Source: Ascoidea asiatica (lineage: Eukaryota > Ascomycota > Saccharomycetes > Ascoideales > Ascoideaceae). From it: a DNA stretch of 64,000 nucleotides. Location of the stretch: contig BCKQ01000003.1 in assembly GCA_001600695.1 (NCBI GenBank), positions 1,525,934-1,589,933 of the forward strand. The letters run 5' to 3'. The notes under the pieces are model-generated. The model was not told where the DNA came from. It made no database searches and saw nothing but the letters and a program-made list of their open reading frames with translations. Shown here piece by piece: positions 20,614-32,111 of this stretch (position 1 is the first letter of the stretch; every line of letters begins with the position of its first letter). Position numbers and translations under genes: made by a program.

Positions 20614-20643
20614 TATTTATATATATATATTTATATAGATAAA
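20560..20643. other. Short convergent spacer PRE4/ERF2
   Basis: 84 bp, mostly TTTA tetranucleotide repeats (20583-20615) and TA runs. It must hold the 3' end signals of both genes. Confidence 0.7.
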
Positions 20644-22266
20644 TTACTTATTAAAACCTCTTGCTTTTGGTAATTTATCAAAACTTTGATCAAATTCATA
20701 ATATCCTCTTGGATTTGTAATTGATAAACCTCTTGGTTGACAAATTCCAATAATTAAATTAATTAATAATTTTTTTGAATTAAATATATTATTATATAAA
20801 TTTGAATCAAATAATGTTATTCTATTTTTTCTATTATTTTTAATTCTTAAATTTTTTAAATATTCTTTTGTTGTTAAATTAAAAAATTTTAAATAAATAT
20901 GATAAAATAATAATAATAATGGATATAACATTAAAATATGTGTTAAGATTATTAAAATTATTGTTAAAATTTTATTATAATCTTCTGGTTTATTATTATT
21001 ATTATTATAATTTGAAAATTGATTGAAATAATAAATATATGATAAAATATTTAAATAAATTGTTGAGATTGAAGAAAATAATAAAAAATTAAAAAAATAA
21101 AAATAATTTCTTTGTCCAATACAATTATTTAACCAAATACAATGATGATCCATATTAATTATACAACCATTACAAATTGAACAATGACTTATTCTTGGAG
21201 ATTTCCAAATTCTACAAGTTGTACAATATTTTAAATTAACTGAATTTATTTGATTATTAGATTTAAAATCTTTATTTTTCTTAATTTTTTTTTCATTTTT
21301 ATTTTGTTTAAATTGATGATTTTTAATAATTACTATTTCTTCATTATTTTTTTTAATTTTTTTATTTTCTTTCTTTTTATCATAATTTTCAAATATTATT
21401 TGTTTTTTTGAAGGTAAAGATATTAAATTTTGATATTCATTTGGTAAATTAAATAAATTATCAGTAATATTTAAATTTCTTGGTAATAAACCAGGATCAG
21501 TAGTTGCAGATTTTAAAAAAGATAAAAAAGTTAAGAACCAAAAATAAAATACAAGAAAAATTAAAATTAAATTATAATTATAATTATTTAAAGAATTTGA
21601 AAGATTTGAATAAAATTTAAATTGAGTTATTAAAAAAAGAATAAAAGGTAAAAAAATTAAAATTATACTGTATAAAATATATGGTTTTTTAAAATTTTTA
21701 TTTGATCTTAATCTACCACCAAATAAAAAAATATAATTATAAATATTCATTTTTTGATAATTTTTAATTCTCTTATTACTACCACTGATTTTTGAAGTTG
21801 AATTAAAAGTATTTTGATTTTGATTTTGATTTAGAGAGGTAATATTATTATTATTATTATTATTATTATCGATTATTATATTTGAAGGATTAGTGAAACA
21901 CCATAATATGAATCTATCGAGAATATTTAAGGAACTTGAATCATTAATGTCATTACTATTACTATTATTACTATTATTATTACTATTATTATTATTATTA
22001 TTGTTGTTGTTATTATTATTGAGATTCATATTATTATTATAATTATTGGAGAAATTGTTATTATTGTTTATATTATTTGAAGATTGAAAGAGATTATTAT
22101 TATGTAAGGATTGTAATTGAACATAATCATCTTGATTTTTATGTCTTTTAATTGATTTATTTCTTTCAATATTTGGAGATTGAATTTTAAAAAGTTTATT
22201 ACTATTATTATTTGATTCAATATTATTAAGAGTATTATTAAGACTATTTATATTTGATATTTCCAT
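20644..22266 (-). CDS. ERF2: Erf2-type DHHC palmitoyltransferase
   Basis: A 540-residue protein S-acyltransferase. The Cys-rich domain is at about residues 342-392: [20 protein letters not shown], then the catalytic DHHC near 372 ([21 protein letters not shown]). Two membrane segments precede it (near 205-225 and 235-255) and two follow (near 395-415 and 430-455), the usual four-TM plan. FGGRLRSN near residue 180 and the post-DHHC region ([12 protein letters not shown]) fit Erf2, which with Erf4/Shr5 palmitoylates Ras at the [13 protein letters not shown] is the conserved DPG motif. The N-terminus is a long Asn-rich cytosolic extension (residues 1-170), making the protein longer than Saccharomyces Erf2 (359). 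The ATG at 22266 is the first in frame. Confidence 0.88.
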   Translation of the reverse strand: MEISNINSLNNTLNNIESNNNSNKLFKIQSPNIERNKSIKRHKNQDDYVQLQSLHNNNLFQSSNNINNNNNFSNNYNNNMNLNNNNNNNNNNNNSNNNSNNSNSNDINDSSSLNILDRFILWCFTNPSNIIIDNNNNNNNNITSLNQNQNQNTFNSTSKISGSNKRIKNYQKMNIYNYIFLFGGRLRSNKNFKKPYILYSIILIFLPFILFLITQFKFYSNLSNSLNNYNYNLILIFLVFYFWFLTFLSFLKSATTDPGLLPRNLNITDNLFNLPNEYQNLISLPSKKQIIFENYDKKKENKKIKKNNEEIVIIKNHQFKQNKNEKKIKKNKDFKSNNQINSVNLKYCTTCRIWKSPRISHCSICNGCIINMDHHCIWLNNCIGQRNYFYFFNFLLFSSISTIYLNILSYIYYFNQFSNYNNNNNKPEDYNKILTIILIILTHILMLYPLLLLFYHIYLKFFNLTTKEYLKNLRIKNNRKNRITLFDSNLYNNIFNSKKLLINLIIGICQPRGLSITNPRGYYEFDQSFDKLPKARGFNK

Positions 22267-22878
22267 TTTTAAAAAGAAATGAAAAGATTTGAAAGATTTG
22301 AAAGATTATTAATAGAACAATAAACTAAAGTTATTTGTAATAAGAGTTATAAGTATTTTATCATTATCATTATCATTATCATTATCATTATAATTTAGGA
22401 ATATTATTAAAAGTGTTGAATAATATAAGTTCTTAATTTATTATCTTATCGATTTTAACATTATTTATTTATGTATTTATTTATGTATTTATTTTATATA
22501 TTTATTATTTCTCTATTTCTACAGTACAGTCCAGTCCAGTTCTGTTATTGTTATTGTTAAGTTAACTTTTGAGTAGTAACGTTCAAAAATCAGAGATTAT
22601 TTCATTACCAGTTTCAGGTTGGAAGCAACGTGAGCTTACATAATAACTGCACTCTCAGAAAAGAACATCCATCTAGTTGGTCTCGTTTTATATTTCCGTG
22701 TTTTTATTTTCCACTTCCGGGTACGACCTTTCCGGTGTCGTTGCCCGGTGGTGTTTTGCGGTTGCTGTTGGCCACGCCAGCGCAATCTGCCGGATCTTGC
22801 GGCTGGAAAAGGTCTAGACCCTCAGCTGGCCCACTCCGGCAAGAACGGAGCATCGCTGGAGAAAGTCTCATTCATTGC

Positions 22879-22899
22879 GTTCGTCAACGGTTGGCGAAC
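22879..22899. promoter_or_regulatory. 21-bp near-perfect palindrome
   Basis: GTTCG-T-CAAC-G-GTTG-G-CGAAC: both arms pair fully except one T/G position. A one-base centre excludes an RNA hairpin of the usual kind and suggests a dimer-binding site. Confidence 0.6.
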
Positions 22900-23529
22900 A
22901 AGGACCAGAATTCGACTCCAGTCTAACGATCAAATCACAGAACAAAAAAGGAATTACCTCAAAAAACAGGAGATCTGTATATCAAAAGAAATAAAGAAAA
23001 TAAAAGGGAATGAAATTGTATGAAAATTAAAGAATGGATTTCGGAATCAATTCGTTTACCCTTTATTTTTATTAGCTGGATACGATTATGTAATTGGTTT
23101 AAATTATTTTATTTTAACAGTGAATATCAGGGACATTAATTAAAGAAAATACATTTAAAGACACGCAACGCTAAAAATAAAGTACGAAAAGTTATTGAAA
23201 TGAAATAGAAATATTGAATGAATGAAAGTAAAAAAACAGAAAGTCTTAAAATTTTAATTTCAATCATATAAAATCTAATAATTTGAATCAAAGAAATAGA
23301 ATAATTTATCTAAGCCAGGATGCTAAATAATTAAAATATTCAAATTTGCTCAACGTAATCAAAATACGCTATTTTCAGCAAAAAAGCTTCCATGACTGTT
23401 ATTATAATGCAATTTATAAATAGATTCCCAAAATAGGAAGGGCTACTAGTACCTTACCTAACTTATATTATTCAAAAATGAACCACTTTATTACTAGAAA
23501 CAAGTGCTTTCTAGCTTATTTAGTAGCCG

Positions 23530-23536
23530 CGGGTAA
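23530..23536 (+). promoter_or_regulatory. Reb1-type site CGGGTAA
   Basis: Exact Reb1 core CGGGTAA in AT-rich surroundings, plus orientation. A second copy in the opposite orientation lies about 310 bp away at 23844. Confidence 0.45.
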
Positions 23537-23843
23537 CGGTTCATTACTTCCTTTACGTAAAAAAATGCTGTGATTGTTAATCATTTTATTCTTTTATTAG
23601 AATTGTCTTTGAATATTCTAGGCTACTCTTAGACTTTGTAAGATTGCATATATTGTTCCACGACTACATTCTATTGGGTTTTCAAAACTTCCGTGTGCAT
23701 GTTAAATGTACTAGAACGTTCTGGGTCTGCATTATTTATTCTTTCTTCGTGTCTTCTAGAACAATACTTTATTCTATTTCTTTTCCTAAGTATGGGAAGT
23801 GAACTTTCACATACTAAATTTACAAATTTATTCTTAAGATGGG

Positions 23844-23850
23844 TTACCCG
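23844..23850 (-). promoter_or_regulatory. Reb1-type site TTACCCG (inverted)
   Basis: Reverse complement of CGGGTAA. Together with the site at 23530 it forms a convergent pair around a moderately complex 310-bp segment. Reb1 sites position nucleosomes and can terminate Pol II transcription. Confidence 0.45.
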
Positions 23851-24140
23851 CTCCTATTTTCCACTAATATAAATGGGGCACTTACCTCCCATATTTTTTA
23901 TATAATTTTTATATATTTTATATTTTAATTAACAATTGTTTATAATTTGAATTAGATATCTTCTTAGTAATAATTAGATATTTCGTTCGAACTACAATCA
24001 GCTGCGAGACTATCCGGAACACGGAACTTCGAAAAATAAACTAAAACCGACCCGAGCCGTTGAAGCCATTCCAGTCCTTTTTTGCCATCTTAGCCATCTT
24101 AGCTTTTAAGCTATCTTAGCTTTCAAGCTTAGATTACTGC

Positions 24141-24142
<2 letters not shown>

Positions 24143-24182
<40 letters not shown>
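24143..24182. repeat. (CT)20 microsatellite
   Basis: Twenty uninterrupted CT dinucleotides. Read on the minus strand it gives alternating Arg-Glu codons, which explains the spurious open frame there. Confidence 0.97.
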
Positions 24183-24185
<3 letters not shown>

Positions 24186-24435
24186 CATATCCCATACATA
24201 CTGTTGTTGATTGAAATTTTTGTTCATCCTTGTGATTTTTGCTATCCCAGAAGAGGCCAAATTTGATTAAGAAACAATCAGTTAACCAAGAACCAGTAAC
24301 CATTGAAGTTTGCATTGATTTGAAGAAGGAATTTAACTGAGTTGGGAAAGTCCAAGCCATCCAGGCCCTGGAAACCATTTGGCTTTCTGTTCGTTAGGCT
24401 CACCCTTTTTTTTTTCCCTTTCACAGCAACGGGGT

Positions 24436-24457
24436 AGTTCTGTTCGCGAACACAACT
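24436..24457. promoter_or_regulatory. 22-bp palindrome centred on TTCGCGAA
   Basis: AGTT-C-TGTTCGCGAACA-C-AACT: a perfect 12-bp core palindrome flanked by a mismatch and four more pairing bases on each side. It shares GTTCG/CGAAC with the palindromes at 22879 and 23985. Confidence 0.6.
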
Positions 24458-24482
24458 TCCCTGGGTTAAACAGGATAAATCG

Positions 24483-24532
24483 TGCACTGCCACAGCGCCA
24501 GGCTGTGCCGGCGTGGCGCTGTGATGCGTGCA
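24483..24532 (+). other. Strong GC-rich hairpin
   Basis: CACAGCGCCA (24491-24500) pairs perfectly with TGGCGCTGTG (24514-24523) around a 13-nt loop; an outer 5-bp helix, TGCAC (24483-24487) with GTGCA (24528-24532), extends it across a small internal loop. In such AT-rich DNA this is unusual. It could be part of a structured RNA; no T-run terminator follows directly. I could not match it to a snRNA, SRP, RNase P or tRNA. Confidence 0.5.
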
Positions 24533-25329
24533 ACCTTAGATCTGCCTGCTTCATTGCCAATGGAACTATTTCAAACATTTATTTCAAACAATTATTTACT
24601 GCAACTATTCTCACTATTTCATATATTTGCCAATATATTTACTAATAGGATTAAATTTATCATTATTTCAAACAACAATTACTATTGTTTTCAATAAATT
24701 CATATTCCTCATATTAAATATATCAAATATATCAAATATATCAAATATATCAAATATTTCATTCAGATCTTTTATGATCTTTTCATAATTCAACAATTTC
24801 ATTTAAATATCCTGAAAAAAATTTAAAATATTTCAAACTTATTCAATTTCAATTTCAATTTCAATCTCAAGTTTCTAATAAGTTTTTTAATATCAATTAA
24901 AACTTTTCTTATTCATATATTGAAATATTGAAATATTGTAATATATTCATATTCTTATCCATATTATATTGTATATAATTCAGTATATGATAATATTTTA
25001 ATCAATTTTTGGTTTTTTCATTCGCTTTACCATATTTATTACTATTATTTTTGTTATTGTTATTGTTATTGTTATTGTTATTGTTATTATTATTATTATT
25101 ATTTCAATACAATTAATATTAACTTACTTCTTTTCCTCTTTTTCATTTTCATTTTTTTTTAATTCCTTATAATATTCATTCATATATCTCATTCTCATTA
25201 ACAATACTACTATTACTCATTATATCTCAAATTAATCATAATAACTAATCTCCCTTCCTTAATCAATCAATCATAATTGTCATTGTCTTTATCCCCCCTT
25301 CTTAACTAATAATAATTATATCAACTCCA

Positions 25330-25902
25330 ATGTCAAATCGTTTTAATGTATTATGTGTTGGTGATAATCCAAACGTTGCCTTTTATGCTTGGAGATTATT
25401 TCATTCTCCATGTAATATATCTTTAGTTAATCAAGATTTAGATCAAAATCAAAATCAATCTCAATCTCAAAATAATATATCTAATAATGGTATAAATTGG
25501 TATTCAAAAAAATTTAATAATTCAATAAATTCAATATCTAAATTCTTACCAAAAAATTTTTATAATAATTTTAATCAAATTCCAAAAAATTTAAAATTTG
25601 ATTTAATTATAATTCATTCAAATTCTTTACAAAATTTTTCAAATTTATCAAATAATTTATTACCATTTTTAAAAAAAAAAAATAATGATTCAAATACAAA
25701 TACAATAATATTAATTGAATCAACTGGTTTTTTACAATTAGAACCTTATATTCAACAATTAAATCTAAATTCAAAAAAAAATGATTATGAAATTGAAGTA
25801 CTTTCAATTATGACTGATTCAAATATTAAAAAAGTTTTCAATAAAAATCAATTATCTTATATTCATCTTAATTCATCTCCTTCTTCTTCATCATCATCAT
25901 CT

Positions 25903-25974
<72 letters not shown>

Positions 25975-28638
25975 AATACTATTACAAATGAATCATCAAC
26001 TTCAGAGATTTCAGAAATTTCAGAAACTCCTGAAAATGTTTATATAGGTCAATCAATTGATCATTTAAATCAAACAACTGATTCATATTCAAGAAATAAT
26101 TTAATTGTTATTCAAAAAATTATAGATTTATTTCAAATTTCTGGTTTAAAAGTTTATAGATGTAAAAATCCTTTAGAATTTTTAAATATTCAATGGAAAT
26201 TATCTTTACCAAGAATTATTTTTAATCCACTTTTAATTTTTTTTGAATTACCTTATCCAAATTTATTAGCTCAACAAATTTTAGCAAAACCTTTAATAAG
26301 TGGTTTAATTACTGAATTATTTACTTTATTAAAAAAAATGAATTGTAAATTAATTAAAGGTTTTCAAAATGAAAATGCTTTATTATCAACTTGGATTGAT
26401 TTTTATCCAAATTCAGATTTAAATTCAAAAAATACAAATAATATTCCTGATATTTTCAAAAATATTAAATTTTTAAATTCTCCTGATTTATTTTATCAAT
26501 TTTTTCATCATTATGATTTACCAATTGATACTTTATTATTACAACCAATTTTATTAGCTGATGATTTTAATGTTAAAACTCCATATTTAGAATTTTTATA
26601 TGCTACAATTTGTCAATTTAATAAATTAAATCAATCAACTATTGATAAATTAAATCAAAATCAAATTATAAATTATGATTCTTCAAATAATGGTGATTCT
26701 AATTTTAATTCTAATATAAATGGTAATGATAATTCAGAATCTGATCATAATAATAATATTAATAATTCTTCTTTATCTCTTTTTTTTATCAGAAAAAATG
26801 ATAATCTAACTAATTTAATTAATAGTTCAAAATCAATTGATAATTTAAATTTTGAAAATAATCATTTAAAACAAAAAAATACAAATTTAGTTAAAAAAAT
26901 TGATGATTTATCAAAACAAGTATCTGATTTGAATCTTAAACTTAAAAATCAATCTCAAAATTCTCATCAACGTTCTCAATCTCAATCTCAGAACATGAAT
27001 ATGAATAATTTGAATAATATGAATATGAACAATATGAACATGAATATGAATAACATGACTATGAACCAAAATCCAAATCAACGTTTACCTTATCATCATC
27101 AATCAAGAAAAAGTCAAGGTCAAATTCAAAATCAAAGAGTTTCACCACCTAATGTTTATAATAATACTAATATGAATAATCAAACAAATAATCAAAATAG
27201 TAATCATACAAGAGTTATTTCTAATCATTCCAATAAAACACCCCCTAAAATAAATACTGCATTAAATAATAATTCAAATCAATCAAATCCAATTCCTGGA
27301 GATGATTTAGCTCCTCCAAATTTTATGAATTCTGATAAAGCTAATCTGGAAAAGGGAAGTAGTGGAGGAAATACTCCTGATTTAAATGATTTAACTGATA
27401 TTGCTGTATATGGAGCTGTATTAAATGGTGAAATGTCTCCAGATGAAAATAAAAATAGCGAATCAAATAATAAAACTAACATCCCACTTCAATTTCCACC
27501 ACAACAACAATACCAACAACCACCTCCAAACACAAATCAAAAATATTTCACTGGAAATCCATATCAACAAGGGGGAGCTCCTGTTTCTTATCAACAACCA
27601 CAACCATATAATCAGTATGCCCATCAACATCCTCAAAATGGAATGCAGATTCAACAGAGACAATCTTATGCTGCTGGCCCAAGACCTCAACAAAATGGTT
27701 ATTATAATTCTCCTCCTCAACAATATGGTATGCAAACTTCATTACAACAACCTTATAATATGAATCCAGGTTCAGTACCCCCAAATCAATATCGTACTCC
27801 TTCTGGTCAAAAGAGATACACTTCTTTGGGTTTAGGAGGTCCCTCAGTGCCAGATCAAACCGATTTAGTCGAGCAACAAATTGGCGATCTATCAAATAGA
27901 TTTAAACCAAATATGAGAAATAAAAGAAAATCTACTTTCCCATTAATGAATTCAAATCCAAATTTAGTTGGTATGGCAATGAATCAAAACTCTCAAGAAA
28001 TAGATGCTTTTAGTTTATATAATGGTGAAAATTTACCAACTACTCATAATAGAAGACCTAAAAATAGGTTAAATAGTTTATCGGTATCAAAGAATCCAAT
28101 GGGGAATCCTATGATCAATCCAACAGGTCCAGGAAGTAGAGCTCCATCTTCAAGTAATTTATATAATATGGGAGCATCAATGAATAATCATCGTGGTCTT
28201 ACTGCTCCAAATGGAGGAGCTTATCCAGCACCCTCTAACCAAAATACTCCTAAAGTAAACAATGCCACCCTCAACGTGAATGGAAATGCTCCAAACTCCA
28301 ATATGACTACTTATACTCCTGGTAACATGCCTCGTAAATCATCGGCTGTGAATTTGTCAGTTAGTGGGTCAAATGAAAACAGCAATTCATCTGGAGGTAG
28401 TGCATCTAATTTTGGAAGTTCAGATAATGCTTCCCAGCCATCAAGTCATAGTAGTCAGGAACAAACTCACCCACCTGTAATCACTCCTGCTACAATAAAA
28501 GAAGACCATCCAATCATATTTTCAGCTTCTAATGGCAATTCTTCTCTGACTGCACTTCCTGTGAATAATAGCAAATCTTCAAATGCTGGTAAGAATGAGA
28601 AGAAAAAAAAGGGTCTATTTGGCAGAAAGAAAAAATGA
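25330..28638 (+). CDS. Pam1/Svl3-like protein
   Basis: A 1102-residue protein. The N-terminus FNVLCVGDNPNVAFYAWRLF resembles the Rossmann-like, ketopantoate-reductase-related fold that opens Pam1 and Svl3 of Saccharomyces, paralogues found at bud sites and the neck. The globular part covers about residues 1-440, with an Asn run near 195-215. A coiled coil follows near 505-545 (NLNFENNHLKQKNTNLVKKI). The rest is disordered: Asn/Met-rich at 555-600, Gln/Pro/Tyr-rich at 720-815, with Ser/Asn-rich stretches and basic RKS motifs (KRKSTFP, MPRKSSAVNL) that may be phosphorylated. It ends in KKKKGLFGRKKK, a basic tail suited to membrane or nucleic acid contact. The second half uses less AT-biased codons than the first. 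The family name rests on my memory of the N-terminus. Confidence 0.6.
25906..25962 (+). repeat. (AAT)n coding microsatellite
   Basis: About 19 consecutive AAT codons encoding poly-Asn in the PAM1/SVL3-like protein. Similar AAT or ATT runs occur in several genes of the window (4881-4921 and 5080-5116 in RPN4, 9240-9272 in KEX1). The density of Asn tracts is a genome-wide style rather than a gene-specific feature. Confidence 0.9.
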
Positions 28639-29774
28639 TTTGAAAAATGAGTTTTCGTTTTTTTTGATGCTATTAGTTGCTTTGATCTAACGCATTTATA
28701 TTCAATAGGAAATTGCAAAGCTTAAAAATATAGAAGATTTTTGCATTCATTTAAAAGTATACATTGTTTTTATTTTTTTTTTTTTCATTTCCTCTAAACT
28801 CAATTAATATCAAAATTTGTATCATTTTTATCTTTTCTATGCTATTTAGGATTAAGTATTATTTTTGCTTGCACTTGTTTTTAATTTGCATTAAATTTTT
28901 CTCCTTTTTGGATTTCAAAAATATATGTGTTTGCGTATATCACATAAATGAAGAAAAAAACTTTCATTTTTAATCATTTTTTTAGATATTTTTTTTAAAT
29001 TTTTATTCATATTTTTCTTATTTTTTTACTGAAAGTTTTTCAATTGGATTTTTTTATTTCTATTCTTTTTGTCCTTTTTTAAAATATCTACTTTTTTGTT
29101 TTTTGAGATTGCGAATATGCGGTAGTAATTATTTGTTTCAAAAAAAGTTTATTTTGTTTATACATACTTTTTATATAGGTATAATTAATTATTTTGTATT
29201 TAGTTCTTTTCAATAACTTGTATAATTTTCAACTAAAAATTACTTTTGAATTGAAGATCAGGAATTATAAATTATATACTTAAATCGTTTATTGAAGTAA
29301 TAGATAAAACTTATCAGGAGAATAACAAAATCATAAGAGTTTAATAAGGAAAAAAAATTTGAAAAATAGGAATGAACAATAATGAATAAACAAAAAAATA
29401 AAAACAAAAGCAAAACTTTTTTTTCAGAAAACAAAAAGAACATCTTTAAACTTTCAAGTTAAAAATATATTGTATATAGTTATTAGATTAGAAAGTTTAC
29501 TAACTAACAAAAAAGAATGTAGTGAAATGGAATAAAATTAGTGAAACAAGTTATTAATGATGAGAATTAAAAACGAAGGAAAAATAAAACAAAAAAGGTA
29601 ATATTATGAAAACTAAAAGAGTGTAAGAGAAGCAAACGAATGGTAAACTTTGGTGGCATGAATAAATGTCATATTCTATTAATGAAATAAATAATGATTC
29701 TGTTATGAATCAATATTATAGTTATAAGTTCTGTATATTATGATCAAATGATTATTTGCGCTTTTAGTTTATTA
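28639..29774. other. Intergenic, convergent
   Basis: About 1.1 kb between the 3' ends of the PAM1-like and ENTH genes. T-rich on the left, A-rich on the right, so both strands look like 3' UTR. Open frames at 28764-29443 are Phe/Leu/Lys-rich composition artefacts. A GGTGGCATG at 29652 resembles PACE but sits between convergent genes. Confidence 0.6.
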
Positions 29775-32111
29775 CTAAAAGAAACTGTTGTGATTAGGAG
29801 GTGCACTTAAAGGATATGATCTTGAAACGAATGAATTAGAAATAGGTGAATCAGGATTGAAGGGGTTGTTGGAAGCTAAATCCAGCATATCGTTATCTTC
29901 TTTTATGGGATTTAGTTCATCAAGAGACAAATTCTTGAAATTCATTATATTGAAGGAACGAGAATTATTGTACGAATTTTCTGTGTCAAAAGAACCAAAA
30001 TCGAAATCCAACTCTGGATTATTGAATGGATTATATGTTGATTTTGGTCTTATTCTTTGATTATTGAAACCTATGGATCTTGAACTATTGATACTGGTGG
30101 TACTTGTTCTATTACTGTTAGCCACAGTACTTGAAATTTGAGATAAGTTTATAGAGGAACTAGAAGAGTCGAATAAAGAGAATGAAGGCTTTGAGGTATT
30201 ATTTGAACCATTATTCTTATAGTTAGGAGTTTGATTTGAATTGGACTGATAAGAATGACACAATAAAGAATCATTTTTTTTTCTTCGAGTATTCATTATT
30301 GGATTTGTGTATTTCAATTTATCGTAATATTGCTTATCATATTCGGTGTAAGCAAAATTTGATTTACTTGTAAACTTTTCTTCTTTATTTTTTGGTTTGG
30401 ATTGAAGCTTTGATTTAGATCTACTGAGACTATTATTATTAGTATTACTATTAGTATTTGATTGTAAGGATTTGGAACCTTTAGTGTTGGTATAAGAAGA
30501 AGATAAAGATGAAGAAGTTGATCTTTTCATAACAGGAGAAGGAGATTTTGAACTACCAGTAGGGTTTGAATCGAATGATAAATTTGAATTTGAATTTGAA
30601 AGAGAATTACGAAGTGGATTAGTGGTAAACACTGGAGAAGAGGAAGATCTGAAAAATAGAGAATTTCGTTTCTTTGAAACATCTATTGTATTTGATAAAG
30701 AATTGTTTAAATCAGATTCAGAAAAATGGTTTGGATTAATTATATCATCATTCAAAATATTGGATATATCATTACTATTTTTATGGGAATGACGTATTTC
30801 TGGATGAACATTTAAGTTTGCTTTACTGGAATTAGTATTATTATAACTTTTGAGAGAATATAATATTGAGTTTCTTTTTTTAGAAGCTGGACTATAAAGT
30901 GAAAAATGTGGATTATTTTTAGTATTTTTATTTTCATTATTGTTATCATAATCTTCATTATCATCGTCATCATCTGAATAATTTTCTTCTTCTAAATAAA
31001 TTGAATGTGAATTTTTTTGGGAATTTTTCTCAATTTTTTTTAACATTTTAATTTTTCTTTTATTTTCTATTCTTTTTTTAATTAAAATTGAATTATTATC
31101 TAAAATCTCCAACAAATCTAAGGATTTTTTTTTAATTAACTGATTGATTTTGAAATCATTATTTGTTATATTATTTTTGATTTTAAAATTTTTTGAAATA
31201 TCTAAGATCAAATTGTAAAAAATTAATTTAATATTTTTAATAATATCATTATTATTTGAATTTATTAAAATATGTTGTAAGATTATAATAACTTTCAAAA
31301 TAGTTCTATAATTAAAATTGTAATTATTTAAAGTTAAATTATTTTTTTTAGTTGTTGAATTTATACCAGGAATAAATATTTTCAAAGAATTGTGATTATT
31401 TTTATTATTATAATTAAGAATTTTATTAAAAGTATTGTTATTGTTAGCACCATTATTAAAAAATTTTGCAAAAATTGAATTTAAATCTTTAAATAAAATT
31501 TTTAAAATAAATATTCTATTATTAAATGATAAATTTGAAATTTGAGTTAATTCATTTAATTGATCTGCTGAAGGTCCCCAACTATCAATATTTGTCGAAT
31601 TTCTAATTAATATTTGAATGTAAGAATTATTATATTTTGAGTTTACATGGGATATTGGATTTGGGAAATTATTGTGATTACTATTATTATTATTGTTATT
31701 GTTATGAATATTATTGTTATTGTTATTATTATTGTTATTATTAATGATTTTGCTTTTCTTTTGTGATGATTTAACTTTCGATTTCACTTTTACTCTATTA
31801 TTATAGACATCATTGTAATTATCATCATCGTTATCATTATCACTATCACTATCACTATCATTATTATAATTTTGATGAGTTTCTATATTACTTTGTCTAT
31901 GAGATCTAATTTTAATTTCTCTTTCATTGTTTGAATTTAAAGAAGAATGACTTTTTTTTTGAGAAAATTGATTGAACTGATTAAAATTATCTAATTCAGC
32001 TATATTATTTAAATTATTTTTTGAATCATTTATATCAAATGAAGGACCCTTTTTTAAATTAAAAGATAAAGATAATCTTCTCTTCAATTTTTCAGATTTT
32101 GAATTGAACAT
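29775..32111 (-). CDS. ENTH-domain, epsin-like protein
   Basis: A 778-residue protein with an ENTH fold at about residues 155-340. The block IRNSTNIDSWGPSADQLNEL then LTQISNLSFNNRIFILKILF fits the epsin pattern in which a Ser/Thr-rich helix is followed by WGP and ELTQ. Later KVIIILQHILINS and ISKNFKIKNN are the expected helices, and IKKKSLDLLEILDNNSIL resembles the end of the domain. ENTH proteins bind phosphoinositides in clathrin transport. Two NPF motifs (YNPFNNPELDF near 690, NNPFNPDSP near 747) are EH-domain ligands, as in epsins. The middle is Ser/Asn-rich with many RxxS sites. Asn insertions expand the domain compared with Ent1-4. I cannot assign it to Ent1/2, Ent3 or Ent4. The ATG at 32111 is the first in frame. 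Confidence 0.75.
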   Translation of the reverse strand: MFNSKSEKLKRRLSLSFNLKKGPSFDINDSKNNLNNIAELDNFNQFNQFSQKKSHSSLNSNNEREIKIRSHRQSNIETHQNYNNDSDSDSDNDNDDDNYNDVYNNRVKVKSKVKSSQKKSKIINNNNNNNNNNNIHNNNNNNNSNHNNFPNPISHVNSKYNNSYIQILIRNSTNIDSWGPSADQLNELTQISNLSFNNRIFILKILFKDLNSIFAKFFNNGANNNNTFNKILNYNNKNNHNSLKIFIPGINSTTKKNNLTLNNYNFNYRTILKVIIILQHILINSNNNDIIKNIKLIFYNLILDISKNFKIKNNITNNDFKINQLIKKKSLDLLEILDNNSILIKKRIENKRKIKMLKKIEKNSQKNSHSIYLEEENYSDDDDDNEDYDNNNENKNTKNNPHFSLYSPASKKRNSILYSLKSYNNTNSSKANLNVHPEIRHSHKNSNDISNILNDDIINPNHFSESDLNNSLSNTIDVSKKRNSLFFRSSSSPVFTTNPLRNSLSNSNSNLSFDSNPTGSSKSPSPVMKRSTSSSLSSSYTNTKGSKSLQSNTNSNTNNNSLSRSKSKLQSKPKNKEEKFTSKSNFAYTEYDKQYYDKLKYTNPIMNTRRKKNDSLLCHSYQSNSNQTPNYKNNGSNNTSKPSFSLFDSSSSSINLSQISSTVANSNRTSTTSINSSRSIGFNNQRIRPKSTYNPFNNPELDFDFGSFDTENSYNNSRSFNIMNFKNLSLDELNPIKEDNDMLDLASNNPFNPDSPISNSFVSRSYPLSAPPNHNSFF

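Larger units (their letters stand above)
22267..25329. other. 3 kb gene-free region upstream of ERF2 and PAM1-like gene
   Basis: No convincing gene in either strand. Open frames of up to about 98 codons at 22630-23023 and 24106-24697 overlap each other in several frames and have no family features. Contents: a GC-rich island at about 22680-22930 with several TTCCGG/CGG motifs and a 21-bp palindrome; an AT-rich middle with two inverted Reb1-type sites; a (CT)20 run; a GC-rich block at 24400-24545 with a palindrome and a hairpin; and repeats of ATATCAA and TTGTTA near the right gene. It serves as promoter for two divergent genes and may hold an unrecognised non-coding RNA or an origin. Confidence 0.5.

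Noticed and set aside
22850-22925. Possible tRNA gene suggested by AATTCGACTCC (B-box-like)
   Set aside because: No A-box, acceptor stem or anticodon arm could be folded around it.
22630-23023. Open frames of 91-98 codons upstream of ERF2
   Set aside because: Two frames overlap on the same strand within the GC-rich island, without family features.
23878-23892. ACTTACCT resembling the 5' end of U1 snRNA
   Set aside because: Only eight bases match and the following sequence is AT-only low complexity without a Sm site or stem loops.
24106-24697. Several short open frames around the (CT)n run
   Set aside because: One encodes alternating Arg-Glu from the dinucleotide repeat; the others overlap mutually across the palindrome and hairpin.
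29652-29660. GGTGGCATG resembling a PACE site
   Set aside because: Two mismatches and located between convergent genes, so it has no promoter to act on.
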